Positions 13,210 through 15,305 of a stretch of DNA of 15,305 nucleotides are shown in pieces. This DNA comes from Pseudomonadales bacterium. GTDB lineage: Bacteria > Pseudomonadota > Gammaproteobacteria > Pseudomonadales > Pseudohongiellaceae. A program made the translations under genes and the position numbers. Every line of letters starts with the position of its first letter. Positions within the stretch are counted from its first letter, which is position 1. The notes beneath the pieces were generated by a model that saw only the letters and a list, made by a program, of their open reading frames with translations, had not been told where the DNA came from and did no database searches. The stretch lies in NCBI GenBank assembly GCA_031277435.1, contig JAITMI010000089.1:1-15305 (forward strand). The letters run 5' to 3'.

Positions 13210-13662
13210 TCATGCCCCGACAGGCAGGCGGCTGGAAATGGCGATGCGGTTCCAGGCGTTGATAACTACCGCTAGCCATTCAATAGCGGATATTTCGTCT
13301 TTCGATAACGTATTGGCCGCCCGTTCATAAACGGCATCGGGCACTTGTCCGTCGGATATCAGGGTGATGGCTTCCACGAGCGCTAATGCCGCTCGCTCTT
13401 TGGGACTGAAGTAGCTGGTTTCCCGCCAGGCGGGGAGCACGGCGATACGATCATGCGGCTCGCCGCCGGCAAGAGCATCGCGCGTATGCAGCCTGACGCA
13501 AAAAGCGCATTGATTGATCTGAGACCCGCGCAAACGCAAGAGATGCGAGAAGCCATTTTCGATGCCAGCCTGCGCGATAGCTTCTGAGGCGAGCTGATCA
13601 AGCGCGGCTACTGACTGATACAGGGCCGGCGCGCTCTTGCCAAGGTTAACTCTTTCGATCAT
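13210..13662 (-). CDS. AhpD-like carboxymuconolactone decarboxylase family protein
   Basis: This 150-residue protein is of the alkylhydroperoxidase/CMD family (PF02627). The active-site motif is complete: LLRLRGSQINQCAFCVRLHTRDA, with redox cysteines C52 and C55 and histidine H59. A second conserved helix (SPKERAALALVEAITLI) and the C-terminal VVINAWNRIAI also fit. Members reduce peroxides or serve as small oxidoreductases, usually as oligomers in the cytoplasm. The GC content is higher than that of several neighbouring cassettes and close to the backbone. It is a normal-length, intact gene with ATG at 13662. It is the only clear enzyme in the array. Confidence 0.93.
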   Translation of the reverse strand: MIERVNLGKSAPALYQSVAALDQLASEAIAQAGIENGFSHLLRLRGSQINQCAFCVRLHTRDALAGGEPHDRIAVLPAWRETSYFSPKERAALALVEAITLISDGQVPDAVYERAANTLSKDEISAIEWLAVVINAWNRIAISSRLPVGA

Positions 13663-13682
13663 GTGAATATCTCATGTGATGC

Positions 13683-13758
13683 GCCTAAGCTCGCATAAAA
13701 GGCCAGACCCATAGCCATTTTCCATATTTAAACGTCCGGACTGAATACCTCGTCAGGC
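13683..13758 (-). repeat. attC recombination site, 76 bp, alternative L' arm
   Basis: GCCTAAG (13683-13689) and GTCAGGC (13752-13758) are the ends. The left arm, CTCGCATAAAAGGCCAGACC, is of the CATAAAAGG type. The right arm is less typical (GACTGAATACCTCGTCAGGC). The in-frame extension of the next small gene runs into it. Confidence 0.75.
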
Positions 13759-13793
13759 TCGCCCGTAGATGACACCTCGTATACGTGCCACTG

Positions 13794-13931
13794 TTATTGA
13801 TATTCATATGAACGAGCTAAGTCTAAAAGAGTGCGCCAATCCTTTAGCTCCGCCTTATACAGATACACATCACGAAGTGAGCCATCTTGAATCCATAGAT
13901 CGCTTGGTTGTTGCATGGATGGACGATTCAT
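13794..13931 (-). CDS. Short cassette protein, possibly truncated by an in-frame TAA
   Basis: ATG 13931 opens a 45-codon frame (MNRPSMQQPSDLWIQDGSLR, then YLYKAELKDWRTLLDLARSY) ending in TAA at 13794-13796. In the same frame, after the TAA, a further 21 sense codons (QWHVYEVSSTGE, then PDEVF) run to a second TAA at 13728-13730. This suggests that the original protein was about 67 residues and has been cut by a nonsense mutation. The SDLWIQDGSLRD segment followed by a tryptophan-leucine helix looks like a real folded family, but I cannot name it. The cassette between the two attC sites holds nothing else. Confidence 0.5.
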   Translation of the reverse strand: MNRPSMQQPSDLWIQDGSLRDVYLYKAELKDWRTLLDLARSYEYQ

Positions 13932-13939
13932 GATTCTTA

Positions 13940-13987
13940 GCCTAAGGCATAAATTAACCGGCGCCGAAGGCGGGTTGAATGTTAGGC
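13940..13987 (-). repeat. attC recombination site, 48 bp
   Basis: GCCTAAG (13940-13946) and GTTAGGC (13981-13987) flank GCATAAATTAACCGGCGCC and GGCGGGTTGAAT, with a GCGCC..GAA..GGCG stem. Confidence 0.9.
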
Positions 13988-13997
13988 CATAACCGAT

Positions 13998-14291
13998 TCA
14001 TTGCTGCCATGCTTCCTCTACATTGGCGAGAACTTCGCAATCACAGTGACCACCGTAGCTGCCGAGCCAAGGAATAATTTTAGCCTCTGGCAAAGCATTG
14101 GTTTGAAGAAATTGGCGTGTGAGCTTGAGGGAATGATCGCAGCCAGTTTCCAAGGCACTGTCCAGATAGTCGAACAGTTGAGATAGCTGACTCTGTGAAA
14201 TTGGCATTGACGCAACTGCTTCGGCTTTCTGTCTCTGCACAATTTCAAGGACTATCGCCTTGCGGCGCTCTCGTTCAGTTTTTGAAGTCAC
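13998..14291 (-). CDS. DUF2695 family protein
   Basis: The 97-residue protein matches DUF2695 (PF10905): LFDYLDSALETGCDHSLKLT, then RQFL, and the cysteine-rich WLGSYGGHCDCEVLANVEEA at the end. The CDH and HCDC cysteines and histidines suggest a bound metal. Role unknown. The start is GTG at 14291, six bases after a good AAGGAG. The N-terminus is a basic helix (TERERRKAIVLEIVQRQKAE). It is the first cassette in the direction of transcription, next to the array edge. Confidence 0.9.
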   Translation of the reverse strand: MTSKTERERRKAIVLEIVQRQKAEAVASMPISQSQLSQLFDYLDSALETGCDHSLKLTRQFLQTNALPEAKIIPWLGSYGGHCDCEVLANVEEAWQQ

Positions 14292-14302
14292 TTAATCTCC
14301 TT

Positions 14303-14333
14303 GCCTAACCGCCCACATAAAAAACCCATAGCC
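14303..14333 (-). repeat. Half attC or attachment-site remnant at the proximal edge of the array
   Basis: GCCTAAC (14303-14309) is followed by CGCCCACATAAAAAACCCATAG, the alternative arm type seen at 7123, 11299, 13139 and 13683. No GTTRRRY partner follows; the sequence runs into a terminator. An attI site would be expected here in a complete integron, but there is nothing to identify one. Confidence 0.65.
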
Positions 14334-14343
14334 CTTTCCATGC

Positions 14344-14371
14344 AAAAAGCCCGGCAAAGGCCGGGCTTTTT
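14344..14371 (-). terminator. Rho-independent terminator of the ankyrin gene
   Basis: AAAAAGCCCGGC and GCCGGGCTTTTT form a long stem around a short loop, with T tracts on both strands, so it can act bidirectionally. It follows the ankyrin gene and stands between it and the first cassette, which is on the same strand. It should limit read-through into the array. Confidence 0.88.
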
Positions 14372-14393
14372 GTTGTACTGCGTGATGTTCGTA

Positions 14394-15305
14394 TCAGTTC
14401 AAATCGAGTGGGTTGTAATCCACTGAACAGACTTCGACGATGCAGATCGATTCCAGGGTGCGGCCTTCGGGCGGGGTTTCGATGCCGGCGTCGATCATGA
14501 GTTGGCGCAGCACCGCCGCCGTTTCGGGGTGTGGGATGGCGGATTGCACGCCGACGCGCACCAGGCCGTCGGCGTAATCGATCGCCTGCCAGGTGTGGGC
14601 GGCCAGTTCGGGGCTGCCGCGGTTGTCGGTGTTGCCGAAGTCACGCAGGTCCATGCGGGCGCCGGCGGCTACCAAGAGTTTTACCACTTCGGTGGAGCCT
14701 TTGTGCGCGGCGCCGTGCAGCGCCACTCTGCCGGTATTGGCCTGGTAATTGGGGTCGATGCCCAGTTCCAAGAGCAGCTTGACCGCTTCCACCGTCTGCG
14801 CGGTCGACCATTCGTTGGTGACGCCTTCGACCCAGCCGATGCCGGCGGCTACCGCCAGCGGGGTCACGCCCAGGTTGGTGTTGATGTAGGGATCGGCGCC
14901 GTAGCTGAGCAACAGCTTCATCAAGGGCAGATCGCCGGACTGCGAGGCGCGCAGGAACGCGGTGGCGCCATCTTCATCCAGCCATTGGTTGGTGAACACG
15001 GTGCGGGTTTCCGAGCTTTCGACCATGCGCGCGTTGGGATCGGCGCCCTTGTCGAGCAAGAGCTTGATGTATTCCAGGGAATCCATGTCAGCCATGCGCG
15101 TCGGGTAGTCGCCGCCTTCGATATTGCGGTTGTCGGTGGCCAGATACAGCGGCGTCCAGGCGCCTTTGTTGGCCAGATTCACGTCAGCGCCGTTTTCGAT
15201 GAGGAACTTGCCCATCTGGTAGTTCTGGTTTTGCGTGGCGGCCAAGAGCGGGCTCCAACCGTAGCGCGTGGTCTGGTTGACGTCGGCGCCGGCATCCAGA
15301 AGAAC
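14394..15305 (-). CDS. Ankyrin-repeat protein (partial, 5' end outside window)
   Basis: The frame is open from the window edge to a TAA at 14394, giving 303 residues of C-terminal sequence. Repeats of the ankyrin pattern are clear: LLDAGADVN, LIENGADVNLANKGAWTPLY, KLLLDKGADPNA, LPLMKLLLSYGADPYINTN, VKLLLELGIDPNY, RVALHGAAHKGSTEVVKLL and VAAGARMDLRD. Two repeats carry long inserts, as is common in bacterial exported ankyrin proteins. The tail (CIVEVCSVDYNPLDLN) is outside the repeats and has two cysteines. These proteins mediate protein binding; the partner is unknown. High GC and lack of attC place it in the chromosomal backbone. Whether it has a signal peptide cannot be seen. Confidence 0.92.
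   Translation of the reverse strand, partial: VLLDAGADVNQTTRYGWSPLLAATQNQNYQMGKFLIENGADVNLANKGAWTPLYLATDNRNIEGGDYPTRMADMDSLEYIKLLLDKGADPNARMVESSETRTVFTNQWLDEDGATAFLRASQSGDLPLMKLLLSYGADPYINTNLGVTPLAVAAGIGWVEGVTNEWSTAQTVEAVKLLLELGIDPNYQANTGRVALHGAAHKGSTEVVKLLVAAGARMDLRDFGNTDNRGSPELAAHTWQAIDYADGLVRVGVQSAIPHPETAAVLRQLMIDAGIETPPEGRTLESICIVEVCSVDYNPLDLN

Noticed and set aside
6728..14333. Repeated elements as a CRISPR array
   Set aside because: The repeats are variable palindromes spaced by whole genes, not short identical repeats with 30-40-base spacers.
14531..14782. Plus-strand open frame opposite the ankyrin gene
   Set aside because: It is arginine/cysteine-rich shadow sequence; the minus strand shows regular ankyrin repeats.
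1..15305. tRNA, rRNA or insertion-sequence genes
   Set aside because: No cloverleaf, rRNA stretch or transposase-like protein was seen on either strand.

Overview
The window looks like the chromosome of an environmental proteobacterium, most likely gammaproteobacterial. The evidence is indirect: a GC-rich backbone, a Tat-exported molybdenum hydroxylase pair, a PepSY-type membrane protein and class-1-like ~60-bp integron attC sites. Species cannot be fixed from the sequence alone. It falls into three parts.

Left backbone (about 1-6725, plus strand, GC-rich). A Uma2-family PD-(D/E)XK protein is followed by an exported multicopper oxidase with all four copper-ligand motifs and its own terminator. 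Next come a translationally coupled [2Fe-2S] subunit and molybdopterin subunit of an isoquinoline-1-oxidoreductase/aldehyde-oxidase type enzyme (4-bp ATGA overlap), again closed by a strong terminator. A four-helix PepSY-associated membrane protein comes last. Together these genes suggest periplasmic oxidative chemistry with electrons passed to the membrane, but no cytochrome subunit is present.

Middle (about 6728-14333, minus strand, visibly lower and more variable GC). This is an integron gene-cassette array without an integrase in the window. Small genes all point the same way and are separated by 35-84-bp imperfect palindromes with RYYYAAC...GTTRRRY-type ends, of the kind GCCTAACGCCTAAATTAACC...TTGAGCGCAATGTTAGGC on the plus strand. 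I count about fifteen two-ended attC sites plus three half or decayed ones, and about sixteen cassettes. Recognisable products are DUF2695, AhpD-like carboxymuconolactone decarboxylase, a BamE/SmpA-like exported protein broken or recoded at an A7 run, a Tdi1-type T6SS immunity protein, an NTF2-fold immunity-like protein, a stand-alone EF-Tu domain-2-like barrel, DUF1801, WGR-DUF4240, a CPCC cysteine-rich protein and a lipoprotein. The rest are orphans. The integrase-proximal end should be at the high-coordinate side, but an ankyrin gene with its own terminator sits there. The array is therefore best described as a CALIN (cluster of attC sites lacking an integrase) or a detached part of a larger integron. 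Several cassettes belong to, or resemble, immunity families for polymorphic or T6SS toxins, so the array may be a stockpile of orphan immunity or defence genes.

Right backbone (14344-15305, minus strand, GC-rich). A terminator is followed by the 3' part of an ankyrin-repeat protein that continues beyond the window.
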